From: Hydnum rufescens UP504 | Lineage: Eukaryota; Basidiomycota; Agaricomycetes; Cantharellales; Hydnaceae | DNA: 64,000 nucleotides | Reading direction: 5' to 3' | Assembly: GCA_014904985.1 (NCBI GenBank) | Contig: MU128964.1 | Location: forward strand, 10,582 to 74,581 | The notes under the pieces: generated by a model | Told to the model about the DNA's origin: nothing | The model's database searches: none | Seen by the model: the letters and a program-made list of their open reading frames with translations, nothing else | In this document: piece by piece, positions 11,631-23,594 of the stretch | Layout of the letters: each line of letters begins with the position of its first letter | Position numbering within the stretch: position 1 is the first letter of the stretch | Program-made: the position numbers and the translations under genes

Positions 11631-12311
11631 TTAATCTTTGTGTATGATAGCTTCAACAATGTCCTCCAGGGCACAAAGACAATCATCCATCTTGGCCATC
11701 TTGCTCCCGGTCTCAGTCTGCTGTTGCTTGATGACATGCACGTCATTTTTGAGACAGCCTCTCACCTCTGTAACACCAGCAAGGACGTTATTCAGGATTT
11801 CCGTCAAATCCTCAATGCCAGCAGCCGATTTCGAGCACTTAGTGGGGGAATTGGGCATGGTCTATATGTCCAACATCAGTTTTTGGTGTGAGAATTTTTA
11901 CTTCGTGCATACCAAGTCTCCTTCATGACGTTTGTAATGTTGAGACCCATGTGCTGTAGATCTTGGACAACCTGGTGTAGAATGCAAGACACAAGAAGAC
12001 GTTGGGGTATTCAGGGGTGTCAAAGACTGGGTGGGATTGTTTATGGGCAGATCAGCCCACTCTAATGGGTGCACAAGTGTTATGGCATTCAACGAAGCAA
12101 TTATTGTTGACTCACCGAAGTAACCACAAGAGGTTGTGTGTTTGCTGTGAACCCTACAGGCAAAGAACTTGCATCCTTGGTTGGGTGAGTCCTTTCGTAC
12201 AGTCCGCAACACAGCTAAATGGAATAGTGATGAATTCAAGCATTTACCCAGGCTGCAATCTGCTCCAGCCTCACCAGGATGCTCACACCAACAATTTGGA
12301 GGTGTTGACAT
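11631..12311 (-). CDS. GRF-type zinc finger protein, small
   Basis: The exon starting at the ATG at 12311 encodes CWCEHPGEAGADC. After a short intron (12215-12247, 33 nt) the frame gives VRKDSPNQGCKFFACR and HTTSCGYF, which joins across a second intron (12062-12115, GTGAGT...TTAG) to EWADLP. This is the GRF zinc finger pattern (C-x-H, NxGRxFxxC, CxxFxWAD) that binds single-stranded nucleic acid in other proteins. The canonical GR of the family name reads GC here. A later stretch, 11858-11631, is a hydrophilic probable coiled coil (IEDLTEILNNVL) ending in TAA. How the two parts are spliced together near 11860-11990 is not resolved. Agaricomycetes carry many such small GRF proteins of unknown role. 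Confidence 0.6.
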
Positions 12312-12596
12312 GATCCTGCTGGGGGGGGATAAGCAGTAAGTTTGGGGGAGGATGGAGTGGATGGAGTTGGACTTTTTAACTGATGCAGGATCCCTAGAGG
12401 GTGATCACCACGGTTTTGCTTCCGTCCGTGGGATTCAGACGCCACTGGCCTTCATTCCACTCTTGTTTACCTTCCATTTCTTCTCCATCTCTATTCTGTG
12501 GCCAGGGCCATGCTATAGCATCATATCATGTAGCAGACTATGTTCATCTGGCACCAATTTGGGATAGGGAGCATGGTCAGTGCTCTTATGAGTTTT

Positions 12597-12634
12597 AGTG
12601 TAGCTACACTAATTCGAAATAGTGTTGCTACACT
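12597..12634. repeat. Palindromic AGTGTAGCTACACT motifs, left of the KDZ gene
   Basis: AGTGTAGCTACACT (12597-12610) and AGTGTTGCTACACT (12621-12634). The same motif recurs several times to the right of the KDZ gene (16985-17275) and nowhere else that I saw, so it probably marks subterminal repeats of a KDZ transposon. Confidence 0.65.
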
Positions 12635-12868
12635 AGTTCTTCCTAACTGGGAAGGTCCCATTGCATCGGTTTGTTGAGCTGATGCCATCCTGCTCCTGTT
12701 GCATGTGTGTTACACCTTAATATCTGCTTCAGGTGGAAAATAACCAAACACTCTGTGAAAGATATGCATTTATATCCATGATCATGCTGCCCACACAATG
12801 TTTGACTTAGCATGGTCAGTCATACCCATTGCTGACCCACTGATTAGTTCAGTATCCCACCTAGACAC

Positions 12869-13231
12869 ATGCCCAGCAATGCTCCAATACGTGGGCTTGT
12901 TCGAGTTGGATTTTCAAACCAACTAGAGGCAAACCCCAGTCCACTACATCAATCTCCACATTGTAATGCTCTGACTCAATGTCGTAATGCCATCATGGAT
13001 AGGACCACTCTCACTGGCAACCCAATCATTCATATTAGCGAGCCGCCGGCATCACACATTCGTGATACCATTCCTGCTATTGTTGGGGCATCTGATCCAC
13101 ATAGATCAAATCCATGCATATGGAATGTAGTATTCCAGGGTTTCAATTGCCAGTGTACTACTATCCAGAGCGTAAGGATCCTATCTGTTGTACAGGAACC
13201 TATCATTAACAAACCAACAGGGTGTTGTTGA
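12869..13231 (+). CDS. Open stretch upstream of the KDZ transposase, uncertain
   Basis: This is 120 codons of open frame with low-complexity, Pro/Asn/Ser-rich composition. It may be an N-terminal exon of the KDZ gene that follows or a chance ORF. No domain is recognised. Confidence 0.2.
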   Translation: MPSNAPIRGLVRVGFSNQLEANPSPLHQSPHCNALTQCRNAIMDRTTLTGNPIIHISEPPASHIRDTIPAIVGASDPHRSNPCIWNVVFQGFNCQCTTIQSVRILSVVQEPIINKPTGCC

Positions 13232-13340
13232 ATCTGAGGGAACTCCAAGGCCCAGGAGCCACCATGCATCTCATATGTCACATTGCAAGAAACCAAGGTG
13301 ACCCACGACATCAAAGGCATTAAATTCCAAGTCATGCAGT

Positions 13341-16300
13341 ATGCAGCCACCAACTGCCACCCACCATGGCAATTCAAATAATCGATTCACCCCCCACCTC
13401 ATACAGTCTCATGACAATCATCCTGTAACTCCCATGCACAGGCCTTTTGAACTCTTCAACAGAAGTACCGCATGTCCACCACCAATCATCCCTCAAAAAC
13501 GAAAAGTCAATGCTTTCATTCCCATGATTCATGCTGGGGGCCAGACTCTGTATCAGAGAAATACTCAGCTACTTCGTGCGAAGTGTAGTCATGCAGAAAC
13601 TAGGACAGGTGAAAATGACAACAGTGGTGCACCAGTGGCTCCCAGTTTGATACCTCTGGATGATCTCAGTGTGAATGATGTATTTACTGAGTCTCCTGCT
13701 GTCCATTCTCCAACAAAACGAACATATTGCACAACGTCGGAGAAACAAACGGCATCTGCTAGGTGATGGAACATGATTCTCCCTCAGTTGGTGACACCAT
13801 ATGCAAAGCTCATGAGTGCAACTTCCAATGGGCAGCACCCTGTGCCAACTTTCCACAGTTCATGCACAAAAACTAACTGTAATGGACCCTCCAGGCAGAA
13901 ACTTAAGGTTACATGTGTCTATACAAAGTGTTCATTGATTTTCTTTCTATTTCTCATGGGTACTAACATCCTAAATAATGTAGACCTCAAAGAGATTTAC
14001 CTTGATGTTTGCAAATGTTGTCCTGCAAGCCTTCAGCTCCTTGAGCGGGGCCTCTTTCCATCTGCCCCAGTGCAGCCTACACTTGCAGTTGATCTTGATC
14101 AGCTCAATATTGTATCAATGCTGTTCATGGTCAGTGCCCCAAATGTCATGAACTGGGCCAAGACTCTCATGTTGTGCCTGGCAAGGAAGGGGTATGTGCT
14201 TGGGGGTCAGGTTAGTAGTCTACATTTGAAGCTTCGTGTTTCCCTCATCTTTTGAATCAACAGGATGTTCTTCATCATCATTATGGCCAGGCGCTACAGT
14301 ATTACCAAGTCATGATTGACATGGTGTCTCAGACTGTCAATAACATGATTGAATCCTCTCGGAAGCACCAGGCTCAAGGGGAACATGCTGTGATCCCACA
14401 GACATTCGAATCGCTGGCTGGGAACCCCATCACCCGTTCCTACTTCACCCAGGACGAGGACCAAAAACCATCACATGACAGGAAGTGCCTGAGCCCTTAT
14501 CTTCGCTCATGATGCCCAATCTGTTGTGGCGGCAATACTTATTTAACCACAGATGGGTTGTATGTTATCAATTTAGAATACACTGGGACCAAAGCTAACT
14601 TTATATTGATTCTAGGCCTGATATACAGTTTTCTGGTGATGCATGTTTCACGCAATTGCGTGAGTATGATGAACATGGGGTTCATGACCCCGCTCTCAGT
14701 GACTGTCCCCCACACACTCTATTTGTTTCACCAGAGGAGTGCGAGGCTATGAAATGCTACATAGAAGGGAAATGAAACAGCAAAGTCCCAAATGTAGATC
14801 ATGAGAATGGCATCACTGTCGCAAACGAAATATTGGATCTTTGTGGTGAATCATTTAATGCAGTGAATGAGGCTCGATCAAAGAGTAAGAAATCGAAATT
14901 TGATGATACAGGGCTTGTTGCAGCTGTTTGTCGCCACAACCACATCTGGTACCTTGTCAACATGACAGAGGCTGGTGAAAAGCAATATTATATGTTTGCC
15001 ATACTGGACAAAATTTTTCAAGAGATTCCAGGGAACTTTACAGTGGGATTTCTCCATGATCTCGCATGTCAATATCACAGAAGCATGATGAAGGTATGTT
15101 GTCTTGTCATGTATTTCTACCTTGGGTAAATTTGGCTTAACAAACCATCCACAGTGGAAGATCCTGCCCAAATGGGTGAACCATATTCTTTTCGGTCTAC
15201 CTGCATTGCATGCATACAGGCACCAGTTTGTGTGCCAGATCACATATCATCCCCACAAAATTGAAGCCTTTGGATGCACAGATGGCGAGGGGACCGAATG
15301 ATTTTGGAACTCTATCAGCCCTTTGATTCATGTTTGTCGAGTATTGGGGGTTCATTTGCCATCATCTCAAGTGCCATTAAATGCATACTCATGACTCTGC
15401 AGTTTCACCAGTGTCTCTATACAATCGATACAAAACTTGCATATCTTGATCAACAAAACCTCAAGTGACTAGGCAGATGGCTTAGCCGACGATATCAGGA
15501 TGCCACGAAAAAGATATCCGAAGTGGGAGTCCAGTTGGTCGAATTAGGAATACAGCCATCCCAGTTGGACAACTTGGCACAGGACTGGAACAAGGTGAAA
15601 CTCTACTACCAGGCCCAAATTCCAAGTGCATCAATCTTCTCTATTCTTTAACGTTCCCTGCCAACATTGCTCCACAGGCCATGGGGGGCAAGGGATGGAA
15701 AAAGAGATCAAAGGTCTCCGTCTCCAAGACAGTCTTGAACTCATTCAAGGCCATATTACCAAGGTCGGATGACAAATCAATGTTCTCGTTAGTGCTGGAT
15801 GCATCAGCACTCCTCTCAGACTTCAGAATGATGAACTTAGTGAATTGATGGAGCAGGAATGCATGATCGCACACCAACTTTCTGCCAAAGAAGACAAACT
15901 ACTCAGCAAGTCATTGGACCAGAATCAATTGGAGACGATGCTGCAGTCCAAATTGTACACCCAACTAATTCAGCTGCGTGCAACACAGACTCAGCTTCAG
16001 GATGCCCTTCATGCCCAGAAACACTCATACATGCAGAACATAGGCCATATTCATCTTCACCTAGGTAAGTCTAGTGCCCTCAAATAGGATGTGTTCATTT
16101 ATACCGTCTGGAAGATCACCAGGCACAACGCGCTGCACAAACTGACAAGAAGCTCAAACCCCAGATATATCAACTTTGCTGGAAATTCAATGAGTGTGTC
16201 AAATGAGTTCTCCGCAGCTGGGACGAAGCTCCTGTGCATTGGAAAAAACCTATTCCTGTGCCTAGTGATGGGATGTTAACTTAGAATCTGACCACCTGAT

Positions 16301-16946
16301 TCACCAACATTTTGGACCTCTCGACGGTCTCGATGGCTCCGCTGGCACTCCTCCATGTTGGCAAATGGACGAGGCATTCTTTGTGGCAGCCAGTGCCATG
16401 CACACACTCAAAGGTGCACAGCAGGAACTTAAGGTAATCACTCAAGAGAGGTGGGCACTTCACGTATGGGCCCATGAGGAAAATGAGGCTATTCTCCATG
16501 TGTTATGGGAAGCTGGTGTGTGAAGTCGCACTATGTTTGACAGTGCCATTGATCATGAGGCTCTTTTTTCCCCACTACTAGAACATGATGATGTACTCCT
16601 ATACCACCTTAAACAGAGGAAGGCTGAACACAACTATCTCATAGAACAATGGTGCGGAGCTACAAAACATGTCCCATGTCTTGGTAATCCACCCAACTGG
16701 CCAGATTTGTGCGAACATACGACGATAATGACTTGGGTGGGTATGGAGGCGAGTTTCCCAGCGGAACGTGAGGCAGGACATGATCTCGATGGCAATGACA
16801 TCAATGACTCCAATCTGGAGGATCTTATTAAGCCAGAACCACCAGCCCTCCTCATCAGTGAGTTTTCAAGATTGATTGATGGGGAGGATGAGAGATTTGA
16901 TGATGTAGACTCAGATATGGATGATGTTGACATCAATCTTGAATGA
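13341..16946 (+). pseudogene. KDZ-family transposase (CxC1-like), inactivated
   Basis: KDZ (Kyakuja-Dileera-Zisupton) proteins are DNA transposases expanded in mushroom-forming fungi. Visible family landmarks in order: a polar N-terminus with a PQKRK segment; YLDVCKCCPASLQLLERGLF and the AVDLDQL stretch (14000-14110); ALQYYQVM (14290); CPICCGG (about 14515); SGDACFTQLR (14635); GLVAAVCRHNHIWYLVNM with GEKQYYMF (14910-15000); LHAYRHQFVCQITYHP (15210-15255); TDGEGTE (15279). The stop TGA at 15299-15301 falls exactly on the invariant arginine of the family motif DGEGxERxW, and the frame continues with FWNSISPLIH. The final exon is acidic and ends at 16946. Several other stops and frame changes show it is dead. 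Confidence 0.85.
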
Positions 16947-16984
16947 AAAAATTCTTTGTGCTTGCACATTTTTGAAGGCAAATA

Positions 16985-17275
16985 CTGCTATGTGTAGCTA
17001 CACTGCTTCATTCAATACTCACCCATAGATGTAGCTACACTAAATAAATCAGGTAGAAACCATGTAGCTACACTATTTGAAGCACTCTATAGGGTGTAGC
17101 TACATGACTACCCTGAGGCACACAACTGTAGTTCCACTAATAGTCTAATTCAAAAATGTAGCAACACTACCCCTGAGCTCCTGGGGGCTCCACCCCCGGA
17201 CCCCTGGGGGTGCTACACTTCAGGTTGTGTAGCTACACTTATTTATATGGAACATTCTGACTGTAGCTCCACAAA
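16985..17275. repeat. GTGTAGCTACAC repeat cluster, right of the KDZ gene
   Basis: There are at least five copies of GTAGCTACAC(T) at about 16994, 17031, 17062, 17096 and 17229, plus variants GTAGCAACACTA and GTAGCTCCAC. A GC-rich hairpin (CTGGGGG...CCCCCGG) lies at about 17178-17215. With the two copies at 12597-12634 this frames the KDZ gene. Exact transposon ends and target duplication could not be fixed by eye. Confidence 0.65.
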
Positions 17276-17895
17276 GGTACACATTCAGTCCTACCTTGTT
17301 AGGTTGACATCCGCACAGGACGAAGTCAACCTAAGGAGGTTGCTGAAATGGGGGGCCTGAGGTGCAGATTCGTCAGAACTGCAATTGCAGTGCAGCTCGT
17401 CGGGAGAAGCAGATATCGAATTTGAAGAGGAGGCCATTGCCATGGAAAGGACAGATTCCAAGTCAAATGACAACTATTGATCCGTGTTGACATTGATATA
17501 ATGGCTGACTGTGTTTTGCTCACGCCCGAAGGCCATGACAGCCCCAAAGGAGTCCCAAAGGGCATGTCATTACGTCAGCAGCTTACAGAGTGTGAGCGTC
17601 ACTCAAGATTGATTCATTGACCGTCCCACAAGTCCGATCTGCAAACAGATCTTTGGGGTTTTTTTGGACCATCTGAGTGATACTAGTGGCACTGACTACC
17701 TATTTCTGAAAGAGCAATCCATCGCGCCAGTTTTGGTGGATAGCGGCTTCTCAACGAGCGCAAATTAATCTCCGCTTCTATTCAAGTACTAATCACTCGC
17801 AGCACCGTCCATCCATTTTCGAGACCCAGAAATCCGTCCTTTGGAACGCTCCCTCGGACATCCCGGCATCCAAAGACCCGCTGGACCCAACGGAC
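17276..17895. other. Region between KDZ element and NACHT gene; likely NLR upstream region
   Basis: There is no convincing gene. A 60-codon minus-strand frame (17473-17291, Ser-rich) is too short to call. The plus-strand reading frame of the NACHT gene is open for some codons upstream of its first ATG, so transcription may begin in this stretch. Confidence 0.3.
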
Positions 17896-20800
17896 ATGCA
17901 CAAAGTGTATATTTCAGGTATGCCATCTACTTGCAGACCAGCTATTTGCATCTAACAAACCTATTTGGCCCTCACGACAGAGGCCAGATGTAACAGCCCT
18001 CTTCTACATACGTCGAAACGATATCGCCTTCACTTCACAATTCAGCCTCCTGACACCGTCACTGGACTTCATTCGCCAAAGTCACAATACATCAAGGCAA
18101 CACAGGATGCCATGGCGTGGAAGGATCCCTTTGGGGATGGGTTGTACGTCCCCTCCACGCACATGTGCCTCGTTGCCCTTCATTCATATTCTCTTGGCAG
18201 CATGGTGACTTCATCATCTATCGATTGCATAGTGGCTATAGATTTGCTCGAGCACCATTTGGGACGTTCGGGGCGGATCATCGCATCGTGTAATTTGGAT
18301 CTCTCCCCCACGACTGACCAAGGTGAACCTGCCCATGTTTATATCAAGGGAGGGCCACGCTCAGCTAGTCTTTATCCTTGCAGAGATACGCGTCGATTTG
18401 GAAAGCGACGTGAACGACAAATTCAGAGAGTTGACAATATCCGTGGCATCCTCTCTCGTATCCACTAGTGAGGCTGTCGAGAGTGCCAACCAGGATGCCC
18501 AGGAGCTAGGCCCGGACTAGCCAAGGTCAACGATGTCATTCAAGCGGCCACACCACTTGCAACAGAAATCATAGACCAATCCAATGCTTGGCAGCCCTTG
18601 TTGAGTCGCCTCAGCGCACTTATGAAAGTTGCTGATACAGTCGCTGAGGCACGTTTCATCCTGAATTACCTGTGCCCCACGACCACTAAGTTTACAAACA
18701 GGTTCACCCCTGGATTAAGTTGGCATGGGGAGTCGTCTCAGCCGTGTATAAAGTATGACTGCAATCAAGTTTTGTATCTGTATTCTCTCTGATTGGTCTT
18801 CCATTAGATCGCTTCCACCCAGAGTGACCGGGATGCCAAAGTGATGGATTTAGTGCAGACTATGGCGGATAGCTGCTTCTTTGCCGACGAAGCCGAGGAG
18901 TTGAAGAAACGCTCGCGAACCGATCAAGGTATCATCAACCAAATACTGCACCAAGTAATGGAGTGTGCATATTTCATTCGAGACTATTCCAGGGACAAGT
19001 CTTTCAGTATGTGGAATCTCCCACGTTCTAGTTACTCCAAGACTAATCAATACAGGCCGCAGTCAAACGTGTCCTGAAGTACACATTTTCTCTCGTGGAC
19101 ACACGGATCGAAAATTACAAGGGGATCCTTGAGACTCTCCGACGGAATCTGATTGATCGTGCCAACATACAATGCACCGTCATTATGCATCATGTCTTAG
19201 ACGTCGTCACTGAAGTCCGTAAGTGCTTCTTGTATGTCTTCGGCCAAAAATCATGTTCTAAAATGGTCCACAGGGGACTTGCAAGTGCTTAGTGAACTAA
19301 AATATGCCCCGGAGGCCCATCACCCACTGGATAAAGTGTGCTTATGAGGCACACGTACCGAAATCATTGACGCTATAGTATGTTGGGCTCTTGGTGCGGA
19401 TACGCCGTCATCTGAGCCAAGCCTTCCAATGACATTGAGCCCCAACAAATCATCTCGTGTGCTTTGGTTATGTGGCACGGCGGGTGCGGGGAAATCGTCA
19501 ATCCTTCGCTCATGCGCGAAACGCCTTTCTGACCTTGGACGCAAGGGGTCGTACTATGGCTTCGACAAAAATAAACCCCTGGCCAACCTCACCAACCTGT
19601 TCAGTACAATTGCTTGAGACCTCGCCGACCTCGATAACTCCCGGAAGCAGCGCCTGGTCGATGCTGTCAAGAACAACACCGCAATACGAACAACACTTGA
19701 CTGCACATTGCAATTCCAGCACTTTATCATTACATCATTCCAGGACGATATGGCCGTGGGGAAGACCGTTGTTTTCGTCGACGCATTTGACAAATCTGGG
19801 GATGTTACGGCTCACGCCGACGCGCTCGCTATTCTAACAAAGCGAGCCTCAGAACTTCCTCCGGGTCTTCGAGTCGTAGTGACTTCGAGATATGAGCGTG
19901 ACATTCAAGATGTGTTGCAGTCTCCGCTACCACCTGGGGTTGATCTGATGCTTGTGGATGCCATTCCGACTGATCAGACCTCTTGCGACATTGCGATGTA
20001 TATACGCCATGAACTCCGTGGTGTGAATGAGTTCCGAGAGGCGCAGTACCAGACGCAGCTGAGTACACTCATTCAGAGAGCAGGGACATCCTTTCAGTGG
20101 GCTGCTACCGCCTGTCGCTTCATTCGTAATGATAGTGATGCTGGTACCGACCCCCGCGAGCAGATTGGGACTGTGCTCCGTGCTGATGAAGGCCTGTATG
20201 GGCTCTATAGCACCATGATGCAGGAACACTGCAATCCATCTAATCACATGGCACTGCAACGAGTCAAGTCAATCCTAGGCCGAATCATATGCGCTCAGGA
20301 GCCTTTATCATTGCATGCCCTTGTGCACCTCATTCCCCCTGATTCAATCCTCACTCCAGATGACATGCAGATACAACGACAAATAATGAAGCATCTTGCC
20401 TCACTCCTTAGCAGTACACATAGTGACCACGAGCCGGTTGTACCTCTCCACTCATCTTATCGTGATTTCTTGTGTGACCCAAAGCATAACCAAGATTTAT
20501 GCATTGACAAAGCGGAAGTGAATCAGCACATGGCCCTGGCATGCTTCCGCATGATGGAACAGAATTTGACATTCAATATCTGTCAACTTCCGACGTCATT
20601 CCTTCGCAATGTTGACATCCCCGAGATTACTGCTCTTCGCAAAAAACACATCCCCAATCATCTGTTGTATGCTTGCCGATTCTGGTGTTCTCATGTGTCT
20701 GCATCACCTGGCAGTGAGTTTGCTCAGAAACACATGGAGTCATTCTTCCAGAAGGACTTCCTACACTGGTTGGAGGTGATGAGCCTCACCCGGAGCTCCC

Positions 20801-23135
20801 CTCAAACTGCATTAGCCCCCCTTAGTGCCTCTCATGTAAGCATGACCCCAATTCCATCAGATACTGAAACTACAGGTGGATTCTTACTATGCATTTCCCA
20901 GATGGCCCCAGACCTTGTTGAACTGCAACATGATGCCATGCAATTCATCTCCACATTTGCAACTGCCATCATGACCAGTACCCCTCACATCTACCTCTCA
21001 GGTCTGACATTTGCTCCTACATCATCACTCCTATATCAGAGATGGCAGGGTCAATTTCCAGGAGTTGCAAAACTTACTCAGGGACAACTTCAGCACTGGC
21101 CAAAGATTGTGCTGATCTTAGAAGGACATCACAATAATGTAACTTGTGTTGCTTTCTCACCTGATGGCAAGCAGATTGCTTCTGGCTCCTGGGACAAGAC
21201 TATACTACTCTGGAATGCAGAGACAGGTGTGAGGATTGGCCAGCCAATTGAGGGGCATGATGATTGCATCTGGTCCATTGCTTTCTCACCTGATGGCAAG
21301 AAAATTGCTTCTGGCTCCTCAGACCAGACTATACGACTCTGGAATGTGGAGACAGGTGTGAGCCTTGGCCCACCAATGAAGGGGCATCATCATGACATCA
21401 CATCTATTGCTTTCTCCCCTGATGGCAGGAAAATTGCTTCTGGCTCCTGGGACCAAACCATACAACTCTGGAACACAGAGACAGGTGTGAGCATTGGCCA
21501 GCCAATGAAGGGTGGTCATATCTCATCCATTGCTTTCTCACCTAATGGCAAGCATATTGCTTCTGGGGGGCAGGACACCATACAACTCTGGGATGTGGAG
21601 ACAGGCATGAGCATTGGCCAGCCAATGGAGGCATATGATTACATGTCCTGCATTGCTTTTTCACCTGATGGCAAGCAGATTGCTACCAGTGGCCAGGACA
21701 TGGTCATACAACTCTGGAATCTGGAGACAGGTGCATGCATTCACCAATTGAAGGGGCATAATGGTGCCATTGTGTGCATTGCTTTCTCACCTGATGGCAA
21801 ACATATTGCATCTGGCTCCAATGATAAGAGCATACAACTCTGGAATGTGGAGTCAGGTGCAACCATTGGCCAGCCAATGATTGGGCATGATGATTCAATC
21901 TTAACCATTGCTTTCTCACCTGATGGCAAGCAGATTGTTTCTGGCTCTACAGACCACACCATACGAGTCTGGAATGTGGAGAGGGGTATGAGCATTGGCC
22001 AGCCAAAGAAGGGGGATACTTATGATGTGGGTGGGCCAGTTGCTTTCTCACCTGATGGTGAGTGGATGGCTTCTGGCTCCTCAGGTTGGGCCATGCGACT
22101 CTGGCATGTGGACACCAGCACTACCATTGGCCAGCCAATGAAGGGGCCTCATCATCAGATATCATCCATCACTTTCTCACCTGACAGCAAGCAGATTGCT
22201 TCTGACTCTCAGGATAACACCATTCATCTCTGGAATGTGGAGACAGGTGGGAGCATTGGCCAGCCAATGGAGGGACATGATATGGCCATCAAATCCCTTG
22301 TTTTCTCACCTGATGGAAAGCAGCTTGCTTCTGGCTCCCTGGGTAGCACCATACAACTCTGGAATGTGGAGACAGGTCTGAGCATTGGCCAGCCAATCAA
22401 GTGGCATAATCATGACATCTCACACATTGCTTTCTCACCTGATGGCAAGCAGATTACTTCTGGGTCATGCAATGGGAGCATACAAGTCTGGAATGTGGAA
22501 ACAGGTGTGAACATTGGCAAGCCAATGGAGGGACATAATCAGGACATTCAGTCCATTGCTTTCTTGCCTAATGGCAAGCAGATTGTTTCTGTCTCCAGGG
22601 ACACCATACAGCTCTGGAATGCAGAGACAGGTGTGCACATTGGCCAGCCAGAATGGCTTGGTAGTACCCAGTCATCCATTGCCCTCTCCCCTGATGGCAA
22701 GCAGGCTGTTTCTGGCTCTTCAAACACAGACATACAGCTCTGGAATGTGGAAACAGGGGAAAACATTGGTCAGCTGATTGGAGGAAATGATGATGGCATC
22801 TGGTCCATTCATTTCTTGCCTGATGGTAGCCAGATTGCTACCTGCTTTGGCTTCTTCACTGGTGCCACAATTTCATGGTTATCCCCTGGAAAGTCCAAAC
22901 ACAGTCTGCAGTACCCCCCCATCTATTCCCACTCCCACCATCCCCCTTTCAACTTGATGATGGGTGGATCTTGGGACCCAGTGATGAGCTTATTCTTTGG
23001 GTCCCTCCTGCCTACCGCCAAACCCTTGAGCACCCTCACCATCAGATCATTGGCAGGCCTCACAATACCCAGATTGATTTCCAGCACCTCAAGTGTGGCC
23101 AGGAATGGGCACAATGTCAGGAACTATTAGAGTAG
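17896..23135 (+). pseudogene. NACHT-WD40 (fungal NLR-like) protein, inactivated
   Basis: Proteins of this type are STAND NTPases linked to non-self recognition and cell death in fungi. First ATG at 17896 (MHKVYIS), spliced by an intron at 17918-17980 to a possible C2-like N-terminal domain. A helical region follows with LLSRLSALMKVADTVAE, then introns 18649-18701 (GC donor), 18753-18807 and 19219-19273. NACHT: Walker A GTAGAGKSS (about 19475-19505), Walker [11 protein letters not shown] (about 19770), then [10 protein letters not shown]. Fourteen WD40 repeats run from 21115 to 22890. Damage: TGA at 19345-19347 and 19615-19617 with the same frame open on both sides, frame changes near 18370, 18515 and 19015, and another near 22940. 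After the last one the conserved C-terminus ([12 protein letters not shown]) lies in a different frame and ends at 23135. Only the 19708-23130 part remains one long frame. Confidence 0.85.
21115..22890 (+). repeat. Fourteen near-identical WD40 repeats
   Basis: Each unit is about 120-130 bp and encodes the pattern [30 protein letters not shown]. Units match each other closely at the DNA level, with blocks such as GCTTTCTCACCTGATGGCAA and CTCTGGAATGTGGAGACAGG recurring many times. Differences concentrate in the first residues after each GH dipeptide and around the S/D positions. High DNA identity points to concerted evolution, as described for HET-D/HET-E-type fungal NLR repeats. Confidence 0.9.
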
Positions 23136-23270
23136 TAGACATTTGTGGTCTCAAGGATGTGTAACATTTAAATACAGTTTACATTTCAGTTAATGGTTTT
23201 GGAAATAACCACCTAGGCACTTTCTGACCTGCCAGATTTACTCCTTTTCCATGGGGGTCCACCTTGGTCA

Positions 23271-23480
23271 GCTGGTTATGACACCTACCTTAGGTCGAAA
23301 AATGAGGCATTTTTAATACCTAACTAGGTCCCAAGCAATATGGAACATAATTGGGTCCAACTCAGGGTCTTTGATACCTGGTGACTTACAGTCTTTGGGC
23401 CCAACTGTGCCCAACTTGGGCCCATTTGTGGCTACCTTGGGCCCAACTTGGGGAACTTGCACACTTGAATGGCAGATCCT
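23271..23480. repeat. Left end of another GGTCAG-type element
   Basis: CCACCTTGGTCAG at 23271, followed by ACCTACCTTAGGTCG and CCTAACTAGGTCCC, resembles the inverted ends at 53075 and 1-143. It is followed by repeated TTGGGCCCAACTT blocks (23395-23460). The partner end was not found, so it may be a fragment. Confidence 0.4.
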
Positions 23481-23594
23481 TAAACCTCACTAGAAACCTA
23501 ACATTCATGTTGAAAACTTAGAACACTATTAATGATGACAAGAGCAATGTATTATGATAGGAATGGAATGATATGGACATGAGTAGTCTCATAT

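Noticed and set aside
18313..18330. CTGACCAAGGTG, identical to the delta terminal motif
   Set aside because: It lies inside the NACHT gene coding sequence (TDQGEP), with no inverted partner or other element features around it.
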